From: Microbacterium sp. LWS13-1.2
GTDB lineage: Bacteria > Actinomycetota > Actinomycetes > Actinomycetales > Microbacteriaceae
Assembly (NCBI RefSeq): GCF_040144835.1
Contig: NZ_CP151632.1
Location: forward strand, 3,162,001 to 3,226,000
DNA length: 64,000 nucleotides
Direction of reading: 5' to 3'
The position numbers and the translations under genes are program-made. How positions within the stretch are numbered: the first letter of the stretch is position 1; every line of letters begins with the position of its first letter. The notes under the pieces are model-generated. The model saw only the letters and a list, made by a program, of their open reading frames with translations. It made no database searches and was not told the origin of the DNA. Below, piece after piece: positions 17,770-26,651 of the stretch.

Positions 17770-19173
17770 ATGTCACGGACGACCCAGATCACGGCAGCCG
17801 CGCTCATGCCGGCTGACGAGCGCACACGCGAGATCGCTGAGGAGCTCTACCAGGAGGTCGTCGCGGCGCCGATCATCTCCCCCCACGGACACGTCGACCC
17901 GGCGCTTCTGCTGGACGACGAGGCCTTCTCCGATCCGACGAACCTCCTCGTCCGGCACGATCACTACGTCACGCGGCTGCTGTTCGCGTCGGGTGTGTCG
18001 TTCGCCGAACTGGGTCTCGATGACGCGCACCCGGCGGATCCGCGGGCGGTGTGGCGCCGACTGGCGGAGAACTGGCACCGGTTCATCGGTACGGCGAGCG
18101 GGTATTGGCTGCAGCGTGAGCTCGCAAGCCTGTTCGGCGTGGACGAGGAGCTGTCGGCAGACAACGCCGACGAGGTCTACATCCGCATCGCGGGGGTGCT
18201 GTGCGAGACCGACTTCCGTCCGCGGGCCCTCTTCGACCGCTTCGGCATCGAGGTGCTCGCGACGACCGACGACCCCCTCGACGATCTCGCGACGCACCGC
18301 GCGCTCGCAGCCTCGGACGCGGTCGCGGGGCGCGTTATCCCGACGTTCCGCCCCGACGCATATCTTGACCCCGCCGGAGCCGGCTTCGCCGACCGGGTGC
18401 AGAGACTGCTCGATGCAACAGGCCGACCCGGTTCGTTCGACGGCTACCTGCGCGCGCTGGAAGACCGTCGCGCGCACTTCATCGCCAACGGTGCGGTCTC
18501 GACCGACCACGGCGTGCTCGAGCCGTTCACCGCCGATCTCTCGAGCGACGACGCCGAGCGTCTGTTCCGCGGAGCCCGAGAGGGTCGCCTCGACGAGGGT
18601 CAGCAGCGGCTGTTCCGCGGCCACATGCTCTTCCAGATGGCCCGGATGAGCGTGAACGACGGCCTAGTCATGACGATCCACCCCGGCGTGAGCCGCAACC
18701 ACCACGAGCCGACCTTCGCGGCATTCGGACCCGACACCGGACACGACATCCCAGTGCGCACCGAGTACACCCAGAATCTCCGGCCGCTGCTGAACGCGTT
18801 CGGCACGGCACCCGGCTTCCACGTCGTGCTGTTCGCCGTCGACGAGACGGTCTACTCGCGAGAGGTGGCGCCCCTCGCGGGCTTCTACCCGAGCGTCTTC
18901 ATCGGAGCGCCGTGGTGGTTCCTCGATGCGCCCGACGCGATCCTCCGCTTCCGCAGCGCCGTTACCGAAACCGCGGGCCTCTATCGCGGCAGCGGCTTCA
19001 TCGACGATACGCGCGCGTTCCTCTCGATCCCGGCTCGCCACGACATGGCCCGGCGCCTCGACTCCGCCTTCCTCGCGCGCCTCGTGCGAGAAGGCCGCGC
19101 AAGCCTGCCGACAGCTCGGCGCATCGCGCGCGACCTCGTCGACGCCATTCCGCGAAAGGCGTTCAAGCTGTGA
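17770..19173 (+). CDS. uxaC: glucuronate isomerase (uronate isomerase)
   Basis: A 467-aa uronate isomerase of the amidohydrolase-fold family, converting D-glucuronate to D-fructuronate (and often D-galacturonate to D-tagaturonate) in the cytoplasm. Motifs: metal-binding PIISPHGHVDPALL near residue 35, HDHYVTRLLFASG near 60, QMARMSVNDGLVMTIHPG near 300 and the closing region SIPARHDMARRLDS. The frame is open from ATG 17743, but that start lies next to the operator and within the promoter; ATG 17770 (MSRTTQIT) is preferred. The next gene begins inside its stop codon. Confidence 0.93.
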   Translation: MSRTTQITAAALMPADERTREIAEELYQEVVAAPIISPHGHVDPALLLDDEAFSDPTNLLVRHDHYVTRLLFASGVSFAELGLDDAHPADPRAVWRRLAENWHRFIGTASGYWLQRELASLFGVDEELSADNADEVYIRIAGVLCETDFRPRALFDRFGIEVLATTDDPLDDLATHRALAASDAVAGRVIPTFRPDAYLDPAGAGFADRVQRLLDATGRPGSFDGYLRALEDRRAHFIANGAVSTDHGVLEPFTADLSSDDAERLFRGAREGRLDEGQQRLFRGHMLFQMARMSVNDGLVMTIHPGVSRNHHEPTFAAFGPDTGHDIPVRTEYTQNLRPLLNAFGTAPGFHVVLFAVDETVYSREVAPLAGFYPSVFIGAPWWFLDAPDAILRFRSAVTETAGLYRGSGFIDDTRAFLSIPARHDMARRLDSAFLARLVREGRASLPTARRIARDLVDAIPRKAFKL

Positions 19174-20582
19174 CCGCGCTGCCTCTCGACGACCGCTCCC
19201 TCGTGCAGCGCGGCGGGCCGGCACGCCCCGGCAGGGTGCGCATCGTGCACCTCGGACTCGGCAACTTCCATCGCGCACATCAGGCCTGGTACACGGCTCA
19301 TTCGACGGATGCCGCGGACTGGGGCATCGCCGCCTTCACGGGGCGCTCGCCGCTCCAGGCCGAGCTGCTGCAGCGGCAGGACGGGCTTTACTGCCTCGTC
19401 GTGCGCGGCGATGACGGCGATCAAGTCGAAGTGGTGCCGAGCATCCTCGAGGCGCACGACGCGTCCCGTATTGACCGGCTCGTCGAATTTGTCGCCGATC
19501 CCGCGGTCTCGATCGTCACGCTGACGGTGACCGAGGCCGGCTATCGCCTCACGGGTGCGGGTGACCTCGACCGCTCCGACCCCGTCACGCGCGACGACAT
19601 CGCCGAGCTCGCCCGCACCTTCGCGGCTGGACGACTGACGTCTGCGGCGCCCCAGGCGGCGCTCTCCCGCCTGCTGGTCGGGCTCGAGGCCCGCCGGCGC
19701 GCAGGTGGTGCCCCGATCGCGATCGTGCCGTGCGACAACATCCCGAACAACGGCGCCTACGTCGGGCGAGGGCTCCGCGCACTCGCCGCCGAGGTATCGG
19801 CGGAGCTGGCCGAATGGATCGCCACCCACGTGTCCTTCGTCGGCACGTCCGTGGACCGCATCACCCCCCGCATCGAAGGGGAGGTCGACGCCGTGCGAAC
19901 CGCCGGCTGGATCGATCGGTCGCCCGTCGTGACCGAACCGTTCTCGGACTGGGTCCTCTCCGGCGACTTCCCCGCGGGGCGACCCGCGTGGGAGACGGCC
20001 GGCGCGCGCTTCGTCGAGGACCTCGAGCCCTGGGAGAACCGCAAACTGTGGCTCCTCAACGGCGCCCACAGCATCCTCGCCTTCTCCGGTCTCGTCCGCG
20101 GTCACGAGACCGTCTCGACCGCGATCGCCGACCCCGACTGCCGAGCACTCGTCGAAGAGTTCTGGGACGAGGCGGTGCAGCTGCTCTCCGAGGAGATCGA
20201 GACCGTCGACTACCGCCGTGATCTGCTCGACCGCTTCGCCAACCCTCGGATCGTGCACCGTCTCACGCAGATCGCGGGGGATGCCACGACCAAGGTCCGC
20301 TATCGTTTCGCGGCCGTGGCCGAGCGCACTCTCGCACGAGACGGTGCACCGACCGGGTCGGCGCGCGCGCTCGCGTCGTGGATCGGGGGCCTGCGCCGCG
20401 GCGTCGTCCCCGCTGACGCCTTCGACGGCGAGATCGCGCGCGCTCTCGACGGCTCCGCGCCCATTCCGGCTCTCACCGACCTCGCGTCACCCCGCCTCGC
20501 GAGCAACGACGTGTTCCTCGGACTCGTCGCCATGGCAGACCAACCCACCACCGCATTGAGCGGCGCCCCGGCGTCCTCATGA
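19170..20582 (+). CDS. uxuB: fructuronate reductase (mannitol dehydrogenase family)
   Basis: A 470-aa long-chain polyol dehydrogenase. The N-terminal Rossmann segment is VRIVHLGLGNFHRAHQAWYTA; IVPCDNIPNNG (near 185) and FVGTSVDRITPR are typical; the catalytic Lys/Asn region is WENRKLWLLNGAHSILAF (near 290). In this setting it reduces D-fructuronate to D-mannonate, the step between glucuronate isomerase and mannonate dehydratase. GTG 19170 overlaps the uxaC stop (GTGA). A tagaturonate or mannitol role is less likely because a mannonate dehydratase is present and no altronate dehydratase is seen. Confidence 0.9.
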   Translation: MTALPLDDRSLVQRGGPARPGRVRIVHLGLGNFHRAHQAWYTAHSTDAADWGIAAFTGRSPLQAELLQRQDGLYCLVVRGDDGDQVEVVPSILEAHDASRIDRLVEFVADPAVSIVTLTVTEAGYRLTGAGDLDRSDPVTRDDIAELARTFAAGRLTSAAPQAALSRLLVGLEARRRAGGAPIAIVPCDNIPNNGAYVGRGLRALAAEVSAELAEWIATHVSFVGTSVDRITPRIEGEVDAVRTAGWIDRSPVVTEPFSDWVLSGDFPAGRPAWETAGARFVEDLEPWENRKLWLLNGAHSILAFSGLVRGHETVSTAIADPDCRALVEEFWDEAVQLLSEEIETVDYRRDLLDRFANPRIVHRLTQIAGDATTKVRYRFAAVAERTLARDGAPTGSARALASWIGGLRRGVVPADAFDGEIARALDGSAPIPALTDLASPRLASNDVFLGLVAMADQPTTALSGAPASS

Positions 20583-20596
20583 CCACAGGAGATCAC

Positions 20597-20638
20597 ATGC
20601 GTGCAACACCCGACCGCCGGGCGGTCCGTAATGACTGA
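20597..20638 (+). other. very short upstream ORF at the transporter start
   Basis: ATG 20597 follows AGGAG (20587-20591) by five bases and opens a 13-codon ORF (MRATPDRRAVRND). It overlaps the transporter's GTG start at 20601 in another frame and ends at 20638, just past the transporter's internal ATG 20631. Ribosomes using it would compete with, or be passed on to, the transporter start. It could equally be chance. Confidence 0.3.
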
Positions 20639-22025
20639 GACGAGCAAGCCGCTGGACGCCACGCAGGCGCAGCGCACCTACGGGACCGAAACCGGCACGA
20701 CGCGCGTCGACAAGGTGAAGGGCCGTGGCGGCGGCCTTGTCGCCCTCGCGTTCGCGAGCATCGTCGACGGCTTCGAAGGCGGGCTCGTCAACACGCTGTT
20801 CCCGGTGATCCGCGACTCCCTCGGCCTGCAGACAAGTGCCCTCGGCATCCTGACGGCGATGAGCCGCTTCGCCCGCATGCTTTTTGGCCCGATCTGGGCG
20901 GCGCTCGCCGACAGGTACGGACGCAAGCGGGTCCTGTTCATCGCGACGGGTCTCTGGGGTCTGTGGACCATCGCCGCCGGGTTCGCGCAAGACTCGACGC
21001 AGCTGTTCATACTCTACGGGATCGGCGTGATCGGCACCGTCGCGAGCGAGCCGATCACCAACGGCCTGATCGTCGACATGTACCGCTCCAAAGAGCGCGG
21101 CCGGGCGTTCGGCACCGTTCGGACGATCGCCGTGTTCGCATCCGTCTTCGCGACGCCTCTGATCGGCCAGTTCGCGAACGTCGAAGACGGCTGGCGCTAC
21201 GGGATGTTCGCGATGGGCGGCATCAGCGTCGTGTCCGGCATCCTGATCCTTCTGCTCGTGCACGAGCCGAAGAAGCACACGCCCGTCGGCGCGATCGACC
21301 CCGACGCCATGAAGTTCAACTGGCGCGACGCCGCAGGTCTGCTCAAGAACCGGACCATCCGGTTCATGGCGATCCAGGTGATGCTCACCACGAGTCTCGT
21401 GCTGTTCGCCTTCTTCATCGTCTACTGGGTCGATGAGCGCGGATGGGCCACTGCGGACGCAGCTCTGCTGATGTCGGCATACATGCTCGGCGCAGTCATC
21501 AGTAGCTTTGCCGGCGGCCTCCTCGGCGACTGGTTCGAGAAGAGGTTCGGCTACAAGGGCCGCGTCATGATGATGCAGGGCTATCTCGTGGCGTACGCGC
21601 TCTCGACCGCGCTGCTGTTCCAGATCGACTGGGGCACGGGAGTCGCCGTGTATGTCGCGGTGTTCGTGACAGGCCTACTCAGCTCGCTCGGCCACCCGGG
21701 AGCCGTGCTGCCGATCGTGGGGTCCGTCGTCCACAAGAGCGTGGTCGCCACCGCGTACGCACTGATCTTCTCGTTCGTGCAGGGTCTGTTCGCCGCTCTG
21801 TTCAGCCTTGTTTTCGGCTTCCTCGCCGACTCGCTCGGCCTGCAGGCGCTGATGTTCTGGCTGATCTCGGTTCCGTACGCCATCAACGCCGTGCTGTGGA
21901 CGATCATGTACCGCATCTACCCGAAGGATGCCGCGGCGCAGCGTGCGCTCGACGAGCAAGAGGAAGCGGAACTCGCCGCGACTCCCGCGTCCGTCGGGTC
22001 AGGCGAACCCGACGTCTGCGCCTGA
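20601..22025 (+). CDS. MFS transporter, probable hexuronate uptake
   Basis: A 474-aa major facilitator with about 12 membrane spans. The A-loop motif FGPIWAALADRYGRKRVLF (near residue 100) and a second-half equivalent GGLLGDWFEKRFGYKGR are clear. It lies between fructuronate reductase and the beta-glucuronidase remains in a glucuronate operon, so it probably imports glucuronate or a glucuronide. GTG 20601 is best placed (AGGAG nine bases upstream); ATG 20631 is possible but lacks a ribosome site. Confidence 0.85.
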   Translation: MQHPTAGRSVMTETSKPLDATQAQRTYGTETGTTRVDKVKGRGGGLVALAFASIVDGFEGGLVNTLFPVIRDSLGLQTSALGILTAMSRFARMLFGPIWAALADRYGRKRVLFIATGLWGLWTIAAGFAQDSTQLFILYGIGVIGTVASEPITNGLIVDMYRSKERGRAFGTVRTIAVFASVFATPLIGQFANVEDGWRYGMFAMGGISVVSGILILLLVHEPKKHTPVGAIDPDAMKFNWRDAAGLLKNRTIRFMAIQVMLTTSLVLFAFFIVYWVDERGWATADAALLMSAYMLGAVISSFAGGLLGDWFEKRFGYKGRVMMMQGYLVAYALSTALLFQIDWGTGVAVYVAVFVTGLLSSLGHPGAVLPIVGSVVHKSVVATAYALIFSFVQGLFAALFSLVFGFLADSLGLQALMFWLISVPYAINAVLWTIMYRIYPKDAAAQRALDEQEEAELAATPASVGSGEPDVCA

Positions 22026-22076
22026 AGCGACTCCACTCACTCGACACATCAGTACACACGATCCAGGAGGACTCCG

Positions 22077-23608
22077 ATGCTGAAGCCCCGTTCCGCTGCC
22101 ACAGGCGAGGTCGTCCGTCTCGACGGACTGTGGCGCTTCGCGCTCGACACGACGGTGGGCGACACCCCGTGGACCACGACGCACGACACAAAGCGGAGGC
22201 GCCCGTGCCCTCCGGCTACAACGATCTGTTCGTCGATGCCGCCATCCGCGACCACGTCGGCTGGGTCTGGTACCAGCGCCAGGTGCGCGTGCCTCGAGGC
22301 TGGTCGGGGGAGCGCGTCTTCGTGCGAGTGGATGCCGCGACCCACGAGGGCCGGGTCTATGTGGGACGACCAGCTCCTCGCCGAGCACGTCGGCGGATAC
22401 ACGCCCTTCGAGGCCGACGTCACGGAGTTCGTGCGACCCGGTGAAGAGTTCCGGCTCACGGTCAGAGTCAACAACCAGCTGTCGAACGTGACGATCCCGC
22501 CGGGGTCCGTCACGATAGACGACCGAGGTCGCAAGAAGCAGACGTACCTGCACGACTTCTACACCTACGCCGGACTCGCACGCTCGGTGTGGCTGTACAG
22601 CGCCCCGGCAGTGCGGGTCGATGACATCACCGTCGTCACCGGTGTCGACGGAGTCGACGGCGTGGTGGCCTACGAAGTCGCCACGACCTCCGACACCGAC
22701 GTGCGGGTGCAGATCCGGGATGCCGCCGGCAACGCGGTCGGCGCGGCCGAAGGTGCGCGAGGCGAGGTTCGCATCCCCGAGGTGAAGCTGTGGCAGCCGG
22801 GCGCGACGTATCTCTATGAGTTCACCGTCGAGATCGTCGAGGGCGGCGAGCTCGTCGACACGTACCCGCTCGCAATCGGTGTGCGCACCGTCGAGGTGAA
22901 GGGTAATCAGTTCCTCGTCAACGGCGAACCGTTCTACTTCACCGGCTTCGGTAAGCATGAAGACACCCCGGTGCGGCAAGGGGCACGACGATGCCTACCT
23001 CGTCCACGACTTCGAGCTGATGAAGTGGATCGGCGCCAACTCGTTCCGCACGTCTCACTATCCCTACGCGGAAGAGGTTCTGGAGTACGCCGACCGACAT
23101 GGCATCGTCATCATCGACGAGACGGCGGCCGTCGGGCTGAACTATTCCGTCATCGGGGCTTCGGGGATCCGGTGGTTCCGACCTTCGGACCCGACACCGT
23201 CAACGATGAGACGAAACGGGCGCATGTGCAGGCGACTGGTATGTCGACACCGGCGACCTCGAGGCCGCCGAGAGTCACCTCGAGGCGGAGCTGCGCGGTT
23301 GGGAGGCCACGTACGGCAAGCCGATGATCATGACGGAGTACGGCGCCGATACGGTCGCCGGACAGCACTCGGTCTTCGGGCAGCCGTGGACCGAGGAATA
23401 CCAGGTCGACTACCTCGACATGAATCACCGGGTGTTCGACCGCATCGACTCGTTCGTCGGTGAGCAGGTGTGGAACTTCGCCGACTTCCAGACCGCCGTG
23501 GGCATCATGCGCGTCGACGGGAACAAGAAGGGCGCCTTCACACGCGACCGCAAACCGAAGGCAGCGGCGCATGTGCGCCGCCGCCGCTGGACCCTACTCG
23601 GAATGTAA
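22077..23608 (+). pseudogene. uidA: beta-glucuronidase (GH2), multiply frameshifted with internal deletion
   Basis: GH2 beta-glucuronidase homology runs across three frames. VPSGYNDLFVDAAIRDHVGW and VWYQRQVRVPRGW lie near 22205-22300; LLAEHVGGYTPFEADVTEF near 22375-22430; [20 protein letters not shown] and [12 protein letters not shown] near 22980-23080; nucleophile region [16 protein letters not shown] near 23325; [20 protein letters not shown] near 23475. At least four single-base frame changes are needed (near 22195, 22365, 22970 and 23155). Near 23230 HVQA is joined directly to WYVDTGDL, removing about 85 residues that normally carry the Asn-Glu-Pro acid/base. Good ribosome site AGGAGG at 22064 remains. 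The gene cannot make an active enzyme. Confidence 0.9.
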
Positions 23609-23617
23609 GGCACAGAA

Positions 23618-24856
23618 ATGATCATCGAAAAGGCAGAAGTCATCGTGACCAGCCCCGACCGCAACTTCGTCACGCTCAAGCTCACGACCGACGATGGATT
23701 CACCGGGCTCGGCGACGCGACCCTGAATGGTCGTGAGCTGGCCGTGGTCACCTACCTGACCGAGCACGTGGTGCCGCTGCTGATCGGTGCCGATGCGTCG
23801 CGGATCGAGGACACTTGGCAGTTCCTGTACCGCTCGGCGTACTGGCGGCGGGGCCCGGTCACGATGGCGGCGATCGCCTCGGTCGACATGGCGCTCTGGG
23901 ACATCAAGGGCAAGGCGGCCGGGATGCCGGTGTACCAGCTGCTCGGCGGCGCTTCGCGCAACGGCCTGATGGCGTACGGGCACGCGTCCGGCAAGGAGCT
24001 GCCCGAGCTGTTCGACTCGATCCGCTCCCACCAGGAGCAGGGCTACAAGGCCATCCGGGTGCAGACCGGTGTCCCGACGCTGAAGGCGATCTACGGCATC
24101 GCCGCGCAGGGCGCCGACGTCGGTGACGCGACGGTCCGCTACGACCACGAGCCGGCGCGCCGCGGCGCGAAGCCCGTCGAAGAGGACTGGGACACCCGCG
24201 CCTACCTCAACCACCTGCCGGGCGTGTTCGAGGCCGTCCGCAATGAGTTCGGCCCCGACATCCCGCTGCTGCACGACGGTCATCACCGGATGACGCCGAT
24301 CCAGGCGGCGCGGCTCGGCAAGGACCTGGAGCCGTACGACCTGTTCTGGCTGGAGGATTGCACGCCGGCCGAGAACCAGGAGGCTCTTCGCCTGGTGCGC
24401 CAGCACACCACGACGCCGCTCGCGATCGGCGAGATCTTCAACACGATCTGGGACTTCAAAGACATCATCCGCGACCAGCTCATCGACTACGTCCGCGGGG
24501 CCGTCACCCACATGGGCGGCATCACGTCGCTGAAGAAGACGCTCGACTACGCCGCGATGTACCAGATCAAGTCGGGCATGCACGGGCCGACCGACATCTC
24601 GCCGGTGGGAATGGCCGCGGCGATGCACCTCGGGCTGTCGATCCACAACTTCGGCATCCAGGAGTACATGAGGCACGGTGCCAAGACCGACCAGGTGTTC
24701 CAGCAGTCGTTCACCTGGACCGACGGCTACCTGCACCCCGGCGACAACCCCGGTCTCGGTGTCGAGCTCAACGTCGATGAAGCCGGCAAGTACCCCTACG
24801 CGCAGGCCTACCTGCCGTACAACCGCCTGCTCGACGGCACCGTGCACGACTGGTGA
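23618..24856 (+). CDS. manD: mannonate dehydratase (enolase superfamily)
   Basis: A 412-aa enolase-superfamily enzyme of the ManD/RspA type, dehydrating D-mannonate to 2-keto-3-deoxygluconate. Metal ligands are visible in [11 protein letters not shown] (Asp near 225), [12 protein letters not shown] (Glu near 247) and [12 protein letters not shown] (Glu near 272); [13 protein letters not shown] and the hallmark ending [15 protein letters not shown] match the family. It is intact although the upstream beta-glucuronidase is destroyed. Gluconokinase starts inside its stop codon. Confidence 0.93.
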   Translation: MIIEKAEVIVTSPDRNFVTLKLTTDDGFTGLGDATLNGRELAVVTYLTEHVVPLLIGADASRIEDTWQFLYRSAYWRRGPVTMAAIASVDMALWDIKGKAAGMPVYQLLGGASRNGLMAYGHASGKELPELFDSIRSHQEQGYKAIRVQTGVPTLKAIYGIAAQGADVGDATVRYDHEPARRGAKPVEEDWDTRAYLNHLPGVFEAVRNEFGPDIPLLHDGHHRMTPIQAARLGKDLEPYDLFWLEDCTPAENQEALRLVRQHTTTPLAIGEIFNTIWDFKDIIRDQLIDYVRGAVTHMGGITSLKKTLDYAAMYQIKSGMHGPTDISPVGMAAAMHLGLSIHNFGIQEYMRHGAKTDQVFQQSFTWTDGYLHPGDNPGLGVELNVDEAGKYPYAQAYLPYNRLLDGTVHDW

Positions 24857-25401
24857 GCGGAAAGACCCGGATGCTCGCACCAGATGGCGACGCGACGGCA
24901 CCCGCCATCGTGGTGATGGGAGTGTCCGCGTCGGGCAAATCAAGCGTCGCTGCCGGTCTGTCAACCTCGCTCGGCATCGACTGGTTGGATGCGGACGATC
25001 TTCACCCGGCGGCGAACGTGGCGAAGATGGCATCGGGGCGCGCGCTCACCGACGACGATCGGTGGCCCTGGCTCGACCGCGTCGCAGAGGAACTCGCGCT
25101 CGGCGCGGCCGCTGGCGGAATTATCGTGGCGTGCTCGGGGCTACGCCGCGCGTATCGCGATCGCCTTCGCTCACAGGCGCCGCACGCAGTCTTCGTGCAC
25201 CTCACCGGAACCCCCGAGTTGTTAGTGGACCGCGCCAAGGCCCGCACCGGTCACTTCATGCCGGCGACCCTGCTCGCGTCGCAGCTCGCATTGCTAGAGC
25301 CGCTCGCGGCGGATGAGGCCGGCGTCGAGATCGACATCGCTGCGCCGGTGCCCAGTATTGTCGAGAAGGCACGCAGGTGGATGGAGTTGCATGGCGAGTG
25401 A
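24853..25401 (+). CDS. gntK: gluconokinase-family sugar acid kinase
   Basis: A 182-aa kinase with P-loop [11 protein letters not shown] (near residue 25), substrate-binding [31 protein letters not shown] (split here as WLDADDLHP and ANVAKM) and [10 protein letters not shown]. Length and motifs are those of thermosensitive-type gluconokinase, making 6-phosphogluconate from gluconate and ATP. GTG 24853 overlaps the manD stop. A 2-keto-3-deoxygluconate kinase would be expected at this point of a glucuronate pathway and is not in the window; this enzyme may serve gluconate or be recruited to that step. Confidence 0.88.
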   Translation: MSGKTRMLAPDGDATAPAIVVMGVSASGKSSVAAGLSTSLGIDWLDADDLHPAANVAKMASGRALTDDDRWPWLDRVAEELALGAAAGGIIVACSGLRRAYRDRLRSQAPHAVFVHLTGTPELLVDRAKARTGHFMPATLLASQLALLEPLAADEAGVEIDIAAPVPSIVEKARRWMELHGE

Positions 25402-26461
25402 CGTGGGGGCGGACCGTACGAGCCGGAAAGGCGGTGCGGCCACGATCTACGATGTCGCCGAGCTGGCAGGGGTGAGTCCGTCTACGGTGTCACGTGCGCT
25501 CGGCAAACCAGGGCGCATCAGTGCCGCCACCGAGACGCGCATTCGCGCGGCCGCCGAGCAGCTGAACTTCCGCATCAACCCGGTGGCCCGCGCGTTGCAC
25601 ACCGGAAGAACCCATACGCTCGCGCTTGTCGTGGCCGACATCACCAACCCCGTGATCTTCGATATCGTTCGCGGGGCCGAGCAGGCCGCCAGCGCGGGGG
25701 GATACACGCTTGTCATCGCCGAGTCGCAAGAGTCTGGGGAGGCAGAGACTGAAGCCGTTCGGCGCCTCCTGCCGAGCGTCGACGGCGTGATTCTCGCCAC
25801 GACGCGCCTCGCGAACCCCGTCATCGCTGAGCTCGCGCGACAGAAGCCGCTCGTGCTCATCAACCGCGCCGTGGACGGTGTCGCGGCCATCCTCCCGGAC
25901 GTGAAGGAGGGAGTCGCAGCTCTCTTGGATCACCTCTTCGACCTCGGCCACCAATCCATCGCGTATCTTTCAGGCCCCGCGACCTCGTGGGTGAGCGCAC
26001 GGCGCTGGGAGCATCTGCTGGAGCAGTCCGAGCAGCGGGGGATTGCGGTTGTCGAGATCGGACCGAACGCGCCGACCATTGATGGCGGCCGCGCAGCGAT
26101 CCGCCGGGTGCGCGCGGCGAACGCGACCGCTGTCGTTGCGTTCAACGACCTCATCGCGATCGGACTGATGCAAGGTCTTGCAGATGCCGGCATTCAGGTT
26201 CCCGATGAACTGAGCATCGCGGGATTCGACGATATCTTCGGCAGCGAGCTGATCGTCCCCGCCCTGACCACCGTTCGCAGCCAGCTCGAGCTCGCGGGAA
26301 AGCGTGCGACGTCGCACCTTCTTGCGCAGCTGCGTGGCGACGAGGCGAGCGTGGAGGAGGAGTTGTTGTCGACTCAACTCGTCGTTCGTGGTTCGACCGC
26401 GAGCAGCCCGGCGCTCAAGAGAGACGCAGGTCCGCGCGATCAGCTGTCAACGATGTCCTGA
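25391..26461 (+). CDS. LacI-family transcriptional regulator (uronate locus)
   Basis: A 356-aa LacI/GalR regulator with HTH TIYDVAELAGVSPSTVSRALG (residues 18-38), RINPVARALHTGRT hinge and a full effector domain (VVAFNDLIAIGLMQGL, IAGFDDIFGSELI). ATG 25391 lies inside the gluconokinase gene with GGAG upstream, so it is co-transcribed at the end of the glucuronate operon. It is the nearest candidate for the GCAATCGGTTG operators at 13457 and 17727, giving an autoregulated regulon responding to a uronate intermediate. Confidence 0.92.
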   Translation: MASDVGADRTSRKGGAATIYDVAELAGVSPSTVSRALGKPGRISAATETRIRAAAEQLNFRINPVARALHTGRTHTLALVVADITNPVIFDIVRGAEQAASAGGYTLVIAESQESGEAETEAVRRLLPSVDGVILATTRLANPVIAELARQKPLVLINRAVDGVAAILPDVKEGVAALLDHLFDLGHQSIAYLSGPATSWVSARRWEHLLEQSEQRGIAVVEIGPNAPTIDGGRAAIRRVRAANATAVVAFNDLIAIGLMQGLADAGIQVPDELSIAGFDDIFGSELIVPALTTVRSQLELAGKRATSHLLAQLRGDEASVEEELLSTQLVVRGSTASSPALKRDAGPRDQLSTMS

Positions 26462-26491
26462 AACCCGACACCACCGTCACCGCCAGCTTAG

Positions 26492-26531
26492 AAGCCCCCG
26501 AACCGTTGGAAACACTGGGATCGCGGGGCTT
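26492..26531 (+). terminator. possible terminator after the uronate operon
   Basis: AAGCCCC (26492-26498) can pair with GGGGCTT (26525-26531), followed by TCG, with a 26-base loop. It is correctly placed 30 bp after the regulator stop, but the long loop and short T-run make it doubtful. Confidence 0.35.
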
Positions 26532-26651
26532 TCGCTCTGCCCCGGAATGGGCGTGTCATGTCTCAGGACATCGGTAACGGTTGTGGGTCAACACATCGGT
26601 GACGCTTCGGCGGTCGTTGGTGGTGACAGTTCTCGGCTCTATCTGTGAGGG

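Noticed and set aside
22077..23608. All frameshifts in uidA as sequencing errors
   Set aside because: Some single-base changes might be, but the in-register loss of about 85 residues including the acid/base is a real deletion unless the assembly is wrong.
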